DNA from: Allodiplogaster sudhausi
Lineage: Eukaryota; Nematoda; Chromadorea; Rhabditida; Diplogasteridae
NCBI GenBank assembly: GCA_945643635.1
Contig: CALZFC010000040.1
Location: 2,958,501 to 3,022,500, forward strand
Direction: 5' to 3'
Length of the DNA stretch: 64,000 nt
The notes beneath the pieces were generated by a model that saw only the letters and a program-made list of their open reading frames with translations, was not told the origin of the DNA and made no database searches. The position numbers and the translations under genes were made by a program. Positions 1 through 11,060 of this stretch are shown in pieces. Position 1 is the stretch's first letter; the number at the start of each line of letters is the position of its first letter.

Positions 1-3000
1 CTGGCCGCTGGCATCGCCGCGCGCAGCCATCTTACTAGAGATGTCAACTCTCATTTCTGCAATTATTATGGGGTTCAAAGTAGTTTCTTATTTTCCAGGT
101 GCTCCGCCACGGCTGGTGGTCAGTGCTGTCAGCGATGTTCATCGGCTGTGCCTCTGGCGTTGTTCTGAAGGCGGCCGTGTCTGCCTTCCCTGGCCTGGCG
201 CTCTTTCAACCACTCATCAATGGTTTGGCCATCTCATTCTTATAGGATTTTTCCTCATTTCATAAAACGAATCAATGAATGCTTGCCTCAGGCATTGGCG
301 GGAACATGTCGGCCGTGCAGACTTCTCGCATCAGCACTTCCCTCCACCGGGCAGCCAAAGCACGCGAAGAGGATACGCGGCCACTTGTCACCTTCCTATC
401 TCCGCTTCGGGCATTCGCATCCAAGGGTACGGGAAGTTGGAATGATTCGCAAGGATGCGTGTTCTCGAAGTCAACTCTTGGAGACTCCTCAATAAATTAA
501 CTACCAAATCAGATGACTAAACTCAGAGCGTGACTCGACGGCTGCTCGTATTCTGCTGCTGATCTCTGGATGCGGCCACGCCCTCTTCCTTGTGGTCATC
601 TTTGCCTCGGGTGCTTCTCCCTACTCTCTCTCTGCTCCTCTCGCTATCGCTTACATGGCCGTTGCTGTCGGACAGGTCATTCTTTTTATAAATATATCTG
701 AGAAGGATACAGGAGAGGAGCAAAAGGCAGTTAAGAGAGCCTGTCTGAGATATTCGACCATGGCCATAGCAGAAGATGCAGGGAACAAAAATATTTTTTG
801 ATTTTAATTTTCTTTGCAGGGCTTATGTAGCATCATGAGAGCTTCCAAAAAACTTTTTTTCAAAAAATATTTTGAAGGTATGACTACAGTATGCCTTGAT
901 TTACCAAAAATATTCAATTGACCATAAAGTTCGTAAAAGCTAACCAAATTAAATTTTGAAAGCATCGTTAGATTCGTCATCTAAAAGCGCATAAAATTGC
1001 CTAAACAAGTTTTTCATTAAAGTTTCATTAAAAGGTCGAAATGAGCATTTATATTATTGGAATGTACCATTAGAGTGCCAAGCCGTAGAAACTACGCGAT
1101 GAAACCATATCCATTTGATAGAGCGTCATTTGTTACCCATAGAAAACTGCCTCTCATGTGGATCGTCCTACAAGAACTTACAATGTACGGGGGTGAACAC
1201 CTCATAGAGTAATAACCTGCAGAACAAAAAAAGGCTATAAAATGCGTTTTTCTCGCTCTTTTCAAAATCCAAGGATACCATTGTGTTTATAATTTAGAAA
1301 TACATAAAAATGTCATACATAATTTGTTCATACGATTACATTCTCAATCACTTTTTCGGCAAAAACTGTATTTCTGGCCTGCTGGAGAGAGGTTAGCGCA
1401 TGTAGTCAGAAAACAAAGAAAGACTGCGACTAAATTCGTATGCCATGTGAAAGCCCAGTCTTTTCTACGTGTAATATACTATCTTCCTCCCGAATTGTGC
1501 TACAGGAAAGTTTCAATATATCCCTTTGAAGCGCGCACTCACAGTGCGGCCTGCCCAGAAAATCCCCTTTAACCTAGCTATCCGGCTTCATACGCGATAT
1601 TAGGGGAAGTTTTGCAAAATATCTCATTTCACATGTCCTATCACACAAAAAACCACGTAGATGACTTTATCTTAGCGAATCTTCGCTATTATTTTCGGCA
1701 GATACTCTTTTTGCCTTTTACGCAGGTGAGAGAAAAGTGCACGTAAGCAGAAAAATATGAAAGACTACATCTAAACGAGCACTCTACGTGCAAACCCAAA
1801 CTTTTATACGTTGAATTTACTTCCTCAAAATGTAATTTGTTAACGTGAATGGTTTGATAAGTCCGTTCGAATAGTATAATGTAAATTCTGCTGTATTCGA
1901 TGTTACTGTCCCACTCATCAAAGATCGCTTTATTAAAATAGGGAAGTGACAACTATAACTGATGAGAGTATTTTTTCCTTTCTTTAGAAAAGCTCGTCAT
2001 GAATTCTCCTCTTTCGTTCCGGAGATGTAGTTGTCGCCGTTCTACTTCCGTCGTCAATTGCTCTCTCTTCGGCTGGCTGCTGCTCTTCGCCCAGAATCTC
2101 AAGCCCGAGCTTCCTGTAGTGGTCAAAGGATGTACCCCATTGAGGATCGGTTTTATACTCAAGCTCAATATCCCCTTCCTCTTCGTAGAGTTCGTCGACT
2201 GGATCTGATGTCTTCGTTTTCTTGCGTGATTCTGGAACTTGGTCTGATAACCCATGCGATCTTTTTTTCGCAGTTGCTAGTCGACTAAAGATCGACGCTT
2301 CCTGTTTGCTAGCCAATTTGGGGGAAAGAACTCCGCGGCGTATCCGTGCACATCACTCATGTTGAAGGCGGTTCTCTCAGCCACTCATCAATTCCCGGAA
2401 TATCTCACTTGAACACTTTTCTCTACGAAGCGGATGGAATAAGAGTTCATCGTCATTCTGAGATTGGTCAAGGAAAGTTGATCAAATACGACACGCTGAA
2501 GAAGAATCAAGGGCATCTAATAGTCGATCAAGAAGACGGAGCCTTGGTCAGCCAAGATAATCATCCTTTTTGGAGGGAAATCGGGAGACCAGAGCGTCAA
2601 AGGACGAATGCAGAAAAAGAAACCGGACTTGAACACGAGGAGCAAGAAGCCTGCACAATGCCTCAAGATGCTGATGTCTGCGTTGATGAAACACAGTTTC
2701 TATTTCAGTGTCCCGAAGAGACATGTGCCGCGGAATTCATTGAATCGAGAAATTTAGAAAGGCACATTATCGTTGGCAAGCACAAAGGAAGAGCCGAGCG
2801 AGCCACTCTTCGAGACAACAGTCTGCTGCTGTTCGCAGATGGGCTGGAAGGACCGATGCAACACAGCGTATTTACTATCGTGGACGATGCCCTTGAATCT
2901 TTCGTGGACGACAATTCTAACGGAAAAATTGCTAGCCAAGGATGGGCGCTCAAGGAGAAAAAAAAGAATGAAAGGCTTCCCGAATGGGCAAAACAATGGG

Positions 3001-4907
3001 CCATTGAACAGTTCAACGAAGGAACAAGGACTGGCGTGAAGATCGACCCCCGTGAAGCCCATAAGCGAATGAAAAATCAGAGAGAAGCGGACACAGGAAA
3101 GCTCAGTTTCACGACTGGTGAAGTTCTGACAGTTCAGCAACTCGCGTCGATCTTTAGTCGACTAGCAACTGCGAAAAAAAGATCGCATGGGTTATCAGAC
3201 CAAGTTCCAGAATCACGCAAGAAAACGAAGACATCAGATCCAGTCGACGAACTCTACGAAGAGGAAGGGGATATTGAGCTTGAGTATAAAACCGATCCTC
3301 AATGGGGTACATCCTTTGACCACTACAGGAAGCTCGGGCTTGAGATTCTGGGCGAAGAGCAGCAGCCAGCCGAAGAGAGAGCAATTGACGACGGAAGTAG
3401 AACGGCGACAACTACATCTCCGGAACGAAAGAGGAGAATTCATGACGAGCTTTTCTAAAGAAAGGAAAAAATACTCTCATCAGTTATAGTTGTCACTTCC
3501 CTATTTTAATAAAGCGATCTTTGATGAGTGGGACAGTAACATCGAATACAGCAGAATTTACATTATACTATTCGAACGGACTTATCAAACCATTCACGTT
3601 AACAAATTACATTTTGAGGAAGTAAATTCAACGTATAAAAGTTTGGGTTTGCACGTAGAGTGCTCGTTTAGATGTAGTCTTTCATATTTTTCTGCTTACG
3701 TGCACTTTTCTCTCACCTGCGTAAAAGGCAAAAAGAGTATCTGCCGAAAATAATAGCGAAGATTCGCTAAGATAAAGTCATCTACGTGGTTTTTTGTGTG
3801 ATAGGACATGTGAAATGAGATATTTTGCAAAACTTCCCCTAATATCGCGTATGAAGCCGGATAGCTAGGTTAAAGGGGATTTTCTGGGTAGGCCGCACTG
3901 TGAGTGCGCGCTTCAAAGGGATATATTGAAACTTTCCTGTAGCACAATTCGGGAGGAAGATAGTATATTACACGTAGAAAAGACTGGGCTTTCACATGGC
4001 ATACGAATTTAGTCGCAGTCTTTCTTTGTTTTCTGACTACATGCGCTAACCTCTCTCCAGCAGGCCAGAAATACAGTTTTTGCCGAAAAAGTGATTGAGA
4101 ATGTAATCGTATGAACAAATTATGTATGACATTTTTATGTATTTCTAAATTATAAACACAATGGTATCCTTGGATTTTGAAAAGAGCGAGAAAAACGCAT
4201 TTTATAGCCTTTTTTTGTTCTGCAGGTTATTACTCTATGAGGTGTTCACCCCCGTACATTGTAAGTTCTTGTAGGACGATCCACATGAGAGGCAGTTTTC
4301 TATGGGTAACAAATGACGCTCTATCAAATGGATATGGTTTCATCGCGTAGTTTCTACGGCTTGGCACTCTAATGGTACATTCCAATAATATAAATGCTCA
4401 TTTCGACCTTTTAATGAAACTTTAATGAAAAACTTGTTTAGGCAATTTTATGCGCTTTTAGATGACGAATCTAACGATGCTTTCAAAATTTAATTTGGTT
4501 AGCTTTTACGAACTTTATGGTCAATTGAATATTTTTGGTAAATCAAGGCATACTGTAGTCATACCTTCAAAATATTTTTTGAAAAAAAGTTTTTTTGGAA
4601 GCTCTCATGATGCTACATAAGCCCTGCAAAGAAAATTAAAATCAAAAAATATTTTTGTTCCCTGCACCCTCATGATCGAGTATCTCAGACAGGCTCTCTT
4701 AAGGTGGCTCTGCTTCTCTTTGTGTGTCAATGGCTGGTGCGCGCTCTCTGGACCTACCGGGTTGACCCGGACTCCTCAGCCATTCCCCTTCTAACGGCCC
4801 TGGGTGACTTGGCTGGCACTGCTCTTCTTCTGGTGGCATTTGGTCTTCTCGATCAAATGGGTGCCATCAGCTCTTCCCCTTCCACTTCGATTGTCGACAT
4901 CCTCTAA
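1..4907 (+). CDS. SLC41: SLC41-family (MgtE-type) magnesium transporter, C-terminal part
   Basis: Membrane Mg2+ transporter of the SLC41/MgtE family, 5' end outside the window. Proposed exons: 1-42 (weak), 99-222, 292-426, 527-675 and 4704-4907; stop TAA at 4905. The exons join in frame across introns of 56, 69, 100 and 4028 nt. Family-specific stretches are FPGLALFQPLING, IGGNMSAVQTSRISTSLH (the SLC41 GGN..A.Q.SRIST block) and IPLLTALGDLAGTALLL, which matches the second MgtE repeat. At least four hydrophobic segments are visible. The last intron is long only because a foldback element (735-4698) sits in it; without it the intron would be about 60 nt. The 3' splice site AG at 4702-4703 overlaps the element's TTAA target copy. 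Neighbouring genes are also divalent-cation transporters. Family assignment is confident; the first exon is not. Confidence 0.85.
735..2298 (+). repeat. Left arm of the TTAA foldback element
   Basis: Reverse complement of 3144-4698. Its inner end carries, on the minus strand, a copy of the last ~104 codons of the element's protein (1984-2316), so that part of the reading frame exists twice in opposite orientation. Confidence 0.9.
2346..3458 (+). CDS. Foldback-element protein with one C2H2 finger
   Basis: Open frame of 370 codons counted from a GTG; the first ATG is about codon 104, so the real start may lie there. One C2H2 finger is visible (C-x4-C-x12-H-x5-H, starting FQCPEETC). Downstream are a WAKQW..EQFNEGTRTGVK segment and LTVQQLASIFSRLA, a combination I associate with uncharacterised metazoan proteins carrying a finger plus a Gly/Phe-rich box, often repeat-linked; that comparison is from memory. 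The C-terminus is lysine-rich (KKRSHG, RKKTKT) and then acidic. The reading frame starts in the unique centre and runs into the right arm. No transposase catalytic triad is recognised. It may bind DNA or be a captured host gene. Confidence 0.6.
   Translation: MHITHVEGGSLSHSSIPGISHLNTFLYEADGIRVHRHSEIGQGKLIKYDTLKKNQGHLIVDQEDGALVSQDNHPFWREIGRPERQRTNAEKETGLEHEEQEACTMPQDADVCVDETQFLFQCPEETCAAEFIESRNLERHIIVGKHKGRAERATLRDNSLLLFADGLEGPMQHSVFTIVDDALESFVDDNSNGKIASQGWALKEKKKNERLPEWAKQWAIEQFNEGTRTGVKIDPREAHKRMKNQREADTGKLSFTTGEVLTVQQLASIFSRLATAKKRSHGLSDQVPESRKKTKTSDPVDELYEEEGDIELEYKTDPQWGTSFDHYRKLGLEILGEEQQPAEERAIDDGSRTATTTSPERKRRIHDELF
3144..4698 (-). repeat. Right arm of the TTAA foldback element
   Basis: Reverse complement of 735-2298. 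Holds the 3' third of the element's open frame (to 3458), then AT-rich non-coding sequence. The last bases, CTCTC followed by TTAAG, form a pyrimidine tract and AG used as the 3' splice site of the host SLC41 intron. Confidence 0.9.
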
Positions 4908-5288
4908 TCCAACTTCTCTGTGACTGTTAGCGGGTTATGTATTCACTTTTCATGTTCTGTTACTTCCACTCAGCTTATTTCAATTCCATCTTCTCGTGCA
5001 TATCAGCGCAAGTTTTTTTTTCTTTTTCGCGAAACCGGTGCAAATGTGGAGACAGCGATTGCTTTTCGATGGAAGTTGCAATTTGTGGGGATCTCTTCAG
5101 TGCTTTGCGGGTGCCTGGCCAGAGTTCCGCTATTATATTTTTGTTCCCATATTAGTCAGTCATTTAGTCATAAAGCTATCTTTATCATAATTCTACGAAC
5201 GATTAACACATAATAATTTATAAAATAAGGTAATGTACAAAAAGGAATAGCTTGATAACGTGAAATATTTGCAAGTCAGAAGAAGGAA
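4908..5288. other. Convergent intergenic region, SLC41 / CDF
   Basis: 380 bp between the stop codons of two convergent genes. AT-rich, presumably two 3' untranslated regions; TAATAATTTATAAAATAAG near 5210 could hold polyadenylation signals. No further feature seen. Confidence 0.6.
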
Positions 5289-6886
5289 TTAGTCTCCATC
5301 GCAGAAGTAGTCGCAGTGAATGTAAGTTCTCTCAACGAATTCAAGTTGATTCAGCTTCTTCTCCAGTGGATGAGCGATGTCGTGAGTGACCTGAAGCAGA
5401 AGGAAATGAAGTGACTCTTACCATTGAGATGTCGCTCTCATCAACCTTGAGAGGCAGATCCTGATTCATCACCACGTGCAACTCTACGATGGACGTCGTT
5501 CCAATGTGGAAGATGCAGTGGTGGTCGATCTTTCTGGAATTAATAGCCTTAACCAACATTTCTATCTTAACGAACGCCAAGAGAGAAAAGATTCTTGCAC
5601 ATAGTGAGTTAGTAGCTCTAGACAAACAAGAAAGTGAGCGAGAGAGATAGAGAGAAAGGGAGCGAGAGAGAGAGAGAGCGAGAGAGAGAGAGAGAGCGAG
5701 AGCGAGATAGAGAGAGCGAGAGAGAGAAAGAGAAAAGCGAGAAGAGACGTGATTCTGTCGTCGTGTTCGATGGCGATGCGGAGGATGCGTGAGATGTTCT
5801 GCTGGTCTCCTCTCACTCCGATCATTGACGGGACATTCTTCAGGGCGTGACCGAACCAAGACAGTGAGATCATCCCGCTTAAGGAACACAAACATTCAGA
5901 GGAAGTCTATTTTATTTATTTATTTTTATGTATTTACATCAAAAGTGAATATGAAATAAACACTTGGGTTGTACATATTTGAAACGTTTAAAAATAATTG
6001 ACTCTACCAGACAAGAATCGCTCCGATGGGATCGGCAAACTTCCAGAAGCGATCTCCAATAAAGGCGCAGACAATGGCCACGACCGTAGTGGCGATGTCA
6101 TTCCTCATGTCCAGAGCGAGAACCTTGGAAGAGAGGAATGGTAGAGAGCCAATTCCAATCCTTCTTGTTGTACCCACCTTGGATGAGCTGGTTCCTCTCT
6201 TGAAGCAAATGAGCATGAGGAAGAACTTGGTGATGCAGCCGCCGAGTAGAATGGCCAGCGTCGGCAGATTCATGTCGGGATCCATCTGCAAGGGCCCTTC
6301 TTTCTGATGAGATCTCGTCCACTTGCCCATCCTGACATTGCCATTGAGGATTGCCTCGACTGCCTGGACAATCATGGCGATGTTCGCGACCCCCATGATC
6401 ACGGAGCAGACAATCACTCCCAGCACTTCCAGTCTCAAGACAAGTTATGCACAAATTACATATTTCAATGTATCAGCAAGCAAAATATTGAAACCGGCCG
6501 CGTCCTCGCGGGTACTGGAAGTTGCTTTCTTCTTGGATGAGTCGGAGACAGATGTTGATGATCACACTCGTGGTCAGGTCCATCGTTGTGTCCACGAACG
6601 TACTGCAATTTAAATATGTACATATAAAATAGCTTATGGTATTTCGCAGATGACATAAAATAAGAAAATATTATAAAGGGCCAACCTGACAATTGAAAGG
6701 GAACCAGAGAGGATGGCTGCGGCCAGATTTGCCACAATGAGGACGAGGTTCAATGCGAAGAGCAGCTTGGCCAGCACCTGGTCCACGCCGTGTTCATGCT
6801 AGAACAACTTCTTTTTCATTTACAGCATTGTCTTTTTCAGGCATTGAAAAAGAAAGGTGGAGAACTCATCGCTGCATTAACGATTT

Positions 6887-6932
<46 letters not shown>

Positions 6933-7402
6933 CCTGAACGGGTGCGATATGCCCTGCAAGCAGCTGGTCATCACGGGCGTACAACGTGAGCAGATCGCGC
7001 TGGTCATCGTAGTACTGAGAATGAGTGAGTCCCTCCAGCACTCGCTTCTTTACTACACATCGAATACATACAATGTTTGAACAATCGCTACTTTTATGTC
7101 TCTTCCCGCTTTCTTACCTAACCCCCCCCCCATATCAGTAATTTTTCCTCCCCTCAGCAAGCAACTGTTCGCATCAATCGCATCACAAAGATCACTAATC
7201 AATATTCCTTTCAGTGGCTTTTAGATTAAAAACACAATTTTGACATTAATTTTTGTAGATTCACGTCAGTCTGAAACTTCTCAAGAACCTTTTGAAGGAG
7301 TCTTTTTCGTCTCCGTCGCTCAAAGAAGCCGACTTTAGGCTGTTTTGTGGGCCGCTTCACAAGCGGCAGAAGAGGCTGGCTTTCCGCTTTGGACGAGGAC
7401 AT
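5289..7402 (-). CDS. Cation diffusion facilitator (MTP/Mn-CDF-like) metal transporter
   Basis: Proton-coupled efflux of divalent metals out of the cytosol. Nine exons on the minus strand: 7265-7402, 6934-7014, 6686-6798, 6495-6602, 6178-6433, 6008-6123, 5749-5877, 5422-5533, 5289-5390; phases agree throughout. The N-terminus starts MSSSKAESQPLLPLV, then YYDDQRDLLTLYARDDQLLA, as in plant and fungal MTP-type CDFs. The metal-site motif in TM2 is VDTTMDL (DxxxD, the Mn/Fe-CDF pattern rather than HxxxD), the TM2-3 loop is FQYPRGRGRLEVLGV, TM5 carries LDMRND and TM6 DPIGAILV. The cytosolic C-terminal domain has HIGTTSIVELHVVM and ends near ERTYIHCDYFCDGD. Substrate (Mn, Zn or Fe) is not determinable. 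Several introns hold GA/CT tracts. Confidence 0.9.
5635..5735. repeat. (GA)n-rich tract in CDF intron
   Basis: About 100 bp of imperfect GAGAGCGAGA repeats inside the intron 5534-5748 of the CDF gene; CT-rich on the transcribed sense strand. Confidence 0.9.
6891..6930. repeat. (GA)n microsatellite in CDF intron
   Basis: About 40 bp of nearly perfect GA dinucleotides just upstream (sense) of the exon 6686-6798 splice site. Confidence 0.9.
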
Positions 7403-8131
7403 GACGCGGCCTTCTCTCTATCCAGCTATTCTTTCAACTAATCCCTCTCAAACCTGCAAGCAGAATATAACTCAGCAGAATTGTTTACGTCTTTCATTTC
7501 TTCCTAGCGTAATCCTAATTGTAAGAATAAGCGCCCTTTAGAATGGATAAAATTCTAATAAAGAGCTAAAATAGTGCAAATCGTATGATCCGGTGGTTGG
7601 AAGGAGGATGGAGTGGAGGAGATGGATTCGGGCTTATGATATGACGTCACTGGCAAGGAATCAGAGAAAGGAGGAATTTGGCATGTTTAACAAGGCATTC
7701 TGAAGGAGTCATGTTGAAAGAAAGAATGAATCAGGACACAGGCAGATGCAACCGACTCACAGTTATTAGGGGGCCTGATAGCAGACCTTCCGTCTCTCTC
7801 TCTCTCTCTCTCTCCGTCTCTCTCTCCATCTCTCTCTCTCTCTCTTTCTCTCTCTGTCATTCTCTCTATCTTTCAGCCTGTCAATGTCTTCTTCACATGT
7901 CATCATCCATTCTGTTTCGTGTCTCCCGATAAGATAGTGCGCACAATGCACCGAATCTTTGGCAAAAAGCAGAAGAGAGATGTGGTACGATGGCGATGCT
8001 GCATTTGAATAGAATCCAGAATAAATCTGAGCTGAGATGTTCCTTCGATGCTCTCAATTCCTATACTTGAATTAGTAGGGGAGATGCGGAATGATTGGAA
8101 GTGTTCGTAGACGGAAGCAGAGAATGCTTAC
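7403..8131. other. Upstream region of the CDF gene, with (CT)n tract
   Basis: No gene I can support. Holds a CT/GA microsatellite at about 7795-7860. Short protein-like frames exist on both strands around 7946-7985 (+) and 7865-8015 (-), but neither shows a family I recognise. Confidence 0.4.
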
Positions 8132-8192
8132 GTATTTTCCTCACGCGGTTCGTGGCTTCATTAGCAAGGACTTCAAGCGACCTTCCCAACAT
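8132..8192 (-). CDS. Candidate first exon of an unidentified gene
   Basis: Minus-strand ATG at 8190-8192 followed by 20 codons (MLGRSLEVLANEATNRVRKI) and a strong 5' splice site, C|GTAAGC. A compatible acceptor (AAATGCAG at about 8012) opens a further frame containing SYHISLLLFAKDSVHC that runs into the CT tract. The plus strand of the same stretch is also open, so the strand is uncertain. No family recognised. Confidence 0.25.
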
Positions 8193-9032
8193 GTAAATGT
8201 AAGCAATAGATTTTTACAGTGTTTGTCGTATTAATACTGACGGGCTTTGAGATTAAGTTACCTAAGTTATATTTTCCCTTGGCTTTTAACCTGCTAAACC
8301 TCTTTGGTCGTTGGTCCATAAAAACTAGATTTCTACATACTTAGCCAACATACACATGCATGTACATACATATGTATCTATGTACATATATTCTTTTTAA
8401 GATCGAATAACCGAGCAAACGTGCATTTTAATTCTAGACAACAAACTTGTAGTTTTCCCCTTCTCAGAAGTTGACTTCACTCTTAAATTCAGCACATCGG
8501 TTACTTGCCATTTGAATGAATGTACAAGTCCAATGCACTTTTCACTTTTTATTTGTGTCGCTTGGTGATGTGCAAATATTAACATGAAAAACAGCATTCG
8601 ATAAGCATCAAGATACAAGTTGTATAAATGTATGTATTGTTACAGGAAAAAAACCTACTCTTGCAACACTAAAGTGCGAAGCAATCGTTTGCATGTTTTA
8701 TAGAGGGTCTATATTTCTTGGGCGCCCAGAATAAAAAAAAGCTGTGACAGACTAAAAACAACTAACATGGACCTGTGCTTCTTCCAACGGCTTCTAACGA
8801 AGAGCAGATCAAGCAAATCTAACCCAGGCATGCAGAACCAATTGTGCAAAAAAATACTTTTGGCAGCACGCTGTTCTCGAATACACATTTGTATTAGATC
8901 CGTGTATTACATAGATATGGAAATGTTAACTACATAGGTTACCGTATTCCTAGGTTAGCAATGGCAAAGGAAGTCGAAATTAAGAGAGAGGGAGAGACAG
9001 GAGGCGAGAGAGAGAGATCGAGAGAGCGAGAG

Positions 9033-9066
<34 letters not shown>
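8193..9066. other. AT-rich intergenic stretch ending in a (GA)n tract
   Basis: No gene signal. Contains TATGTA/TACATA-type short repeats near 8350-8395 and a GA microsatellite of about 80 bp at 8985-9066. Confidence 0.5.
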
Positions 9067-9068
<2 letters not shown>

Positions 9069-9175
9069 AGGAGTGAGGGAGAACGTGTCCGCCATGCTTT
9101 CCTACTAAGATTTTGAATAATTTCTCGTAATTCTTGAGCTGCGCCATGGTGTTGACGTTACGGAGGTTGTAGTCA
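9067..9175 (-). CDS. Candidate terminal exon, unidentified gene
   Basis: Minus strand: acceptor TTGCAG, then a frame containing DYNLRNVNTMAQLKNYEKLF and ending GGHVLPHS with stop TAA directly next to the GA tract. The lysine/leucine spacing looks like coding sequence. It could be the 3' end of the gene starting at 10717, but exons between the two were not resolved. Function unknown. Confidence 0.3.
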
Positions 9176-10659
9176 CTGCAAGAAAAGAAAGAGTAAATGG
9201 AATTGAGATTATTGAGCGGCAAGAGGCACTGTTGAATGATGGAGAAAATCGGAGAAAATTGCATAATTAAGAATTAACAGAACTGTACATAGGAAAATCG
9301 TCACTTCCTCGCTGAAATGTCACTTAAAAATAATTTTTATTTTAAAATGACCGTGAAATGTCAGATTGCACCTGCGGATTCCCATAATCATAAACTTTCA
9401 TCCAAAGGCTGAACATGAGCCTGCTAATAATATTGTGTAAAACATGTGTAAATCACCTGCATTTTTTCCGAGTGAAGGAAGCATAAATAAATAGCTAAGC
9501 GCATAATCTGACTGTGAGCAGTTCAACATCAAAAATCTCGACGTTTGTAATACCGTGCGAAATACTGGTTAGTTTTCGGTACAATTTCTTCCATGGAGGA
9601 TTATCTCCGTTATTATAATGAAATAAAAGACCTCCTTCATCTGTATCTCGAATTATTCAGAAGTACTGCCCGAGATTCGAGAGAAAAAAGGCTTGAAGCG
9701 ATTGCCCACGGGACTGGTATTATTCATCCCTTCTCCATACCAACCGCACTGCTCGTGGTTATCACTTATTACACGGCTAACCCATGACTCCCATACAAAG
9801 CTAACTCCTCTCAAATGTCTCTCTCTCTTTTGCCTTCGTTTTGCTCTCCATTTCTCCCTCTCTCTCTCTCACTCTCACTCTCTCTTTCCCCTGTTCTTTC
9901 ACTTGTCTCATTTGTTCTCCCGTCCATTGTCCATTTTCATGTCCACAATAATTCTACTAACCGGAAGAATTCCTTATACTCCGGCAAGTAGCGGCCGGCC
10001 CTGCGATAGAGAACATTGGCAGGTGAAGAGAGGGAGAGTTGGACAAGGAGAGCGAAGAGGGATACGAGGACGAGTAGATGAACCGACTGTGGAAACCACC
10101 GCATACCAAAGAAGGAGGACGAGAGAGTGACGGAAAGAGACAGCAGCTGGAGCAGGCCTGAGACGGAATGATCTCATGAAGGGAGTAAGAATAGGGACAC
10201 GCCCACATCGTCAGACCTCTCCTCGACAGCCATTTCCATCATCCCCCTTGGCTGGTATACCCACACCTGTTTTTCTTTCGATTTTCGTCCAGGTGGTTTC
10301 TGAGGCGTCACGAGTCGCGAGATGCTGCACAGACAAAAGCGTTTGTGTTTTAAAAATAGTACTCGCTCGGAAGATGATGAATGCAGGACTGCCAGAAGAA
10401 GAAGAGAACTATGGCACACAAACACGAGGCAGAAAGATTGTCATTCAAAATGTGCCTTAATGGTTCCCCGAATGTTTCATATTCCATGAAGCTCATTTTC
10501 TCTTGATTTGCCTAAGAAGTAGCATATGTTCGGCACTGTAAATAATAGTAATAAAATTGCATAATTTATTGAGTTCTCAACTAATAAACTTCATTTTATA
10601 ATTACGGAGGATAGAGCATGCCATCACCTAGAACAATCTTCACGTCCATTTTCACTTAC
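9176..10659. other. Unresolved region between two candidate exons
   Basis: Mixed signals on both strands. CT-rich run at about 9855-9890. A minus-strand frame at about 9975-10012 reads AGRYLPEYKEFF, reminiscent of a uroporphyrinogen decarboxylase motif but without support from neighbouring exons. A minus-strand frame around 10205-10260 with a CAG acceptor may also be an exon. No model is supported. Confidence 0.3.
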
Positions 10660-10717
10660 CGCTAACTTCCTTTCCGCTGATGGAAAGGACGAGACCTTTG
10701 AAGTCTACAGAAACCAT
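10660..10717 (-). CDS. Candidate first exon, unidentified gene
   Basis: Minus-strand ATG at 10715-10717, 19 codons (MVSVDFKGLVLSISGKEVS) and a consensus 5' splice site G|GTAAGTG. Good amino acid composition and splice signal suggest a real start exon; the following exons were not resolved. Confidence 0.35.
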
Positions 10718-11012
10718 TCTCTTCATAATGTTAGTGAGTGCGCCAGTTAATGGCATTTCCACTTGTGCCGGCCAACACGTTCATCCCCCTTCAATGGACT
10801 CTCACTCAGACCTAACCGAGTAGATGAATAGCACACCCCCACCATGTCTGTTCCTTCTCTTATTCTGTCGGAAGCTTCCAGACGCACCAAATCATTTTAC
10901 TTCATGATTATACCAAGATGTCACATCATAAAATTCAGGAAGAATAACAAAAAAAGACTGGCACAACCAGAAAAAATGGCCGCCGTAGATATTGCAACTT
11001 GAGAGGACAGAG

Positions 11013-11060
<48 letters not shown>

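Larger units (their letters stand above)
735..4698. mobile_element. Foldback DNA element flanked by TTAA, inserted in the SLC41 gene
   Basis: Two inverted arms of about 1.56 kb (735-2298 and 3144-4698) surround a unique centre of about 845 bp. The outer ends read GAGAGCCTGTCTGAGATA on both sides and are directly flanked by TTAA at 731-734 and 4699-4702, the target duplication used by piggyBac and Kolobok superfamilies. The arms are nearly identical except about 25 bp close to the outer ends and scattered substitutions. The centre plus the inner part of the right arm carries a 370-codon open frame. Superfamily is not established: no DDE/D transposase core is visible, so this is probably a non-autonomous derivative. 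Confidence 0.88.

Noticed and set aside
1689..2316. Minus-strand genes in the left foldback arm
   Set aside because: They are mirror copies of the 3' part of the element's single frame and its non-coding tail.
5534..6933. CT tracts as a strand-oriented splicing aid in introns
   Set aside because: CDF introns have CT on the sense strand, but ZIP, SLC6 (45.6 kb) and bestrophin (59.2 kb) introns have GA on the sense strand; no consistent orientation.
9975..10012. Uroporphyrinogen decarboxylase motif (AGRYLPEYKEFF) on the minus strand
   Set aside because: No other URO-D block was found in neighbouring frames on either strand, and the preceding Arg-Gln would depend on an unseen exon.
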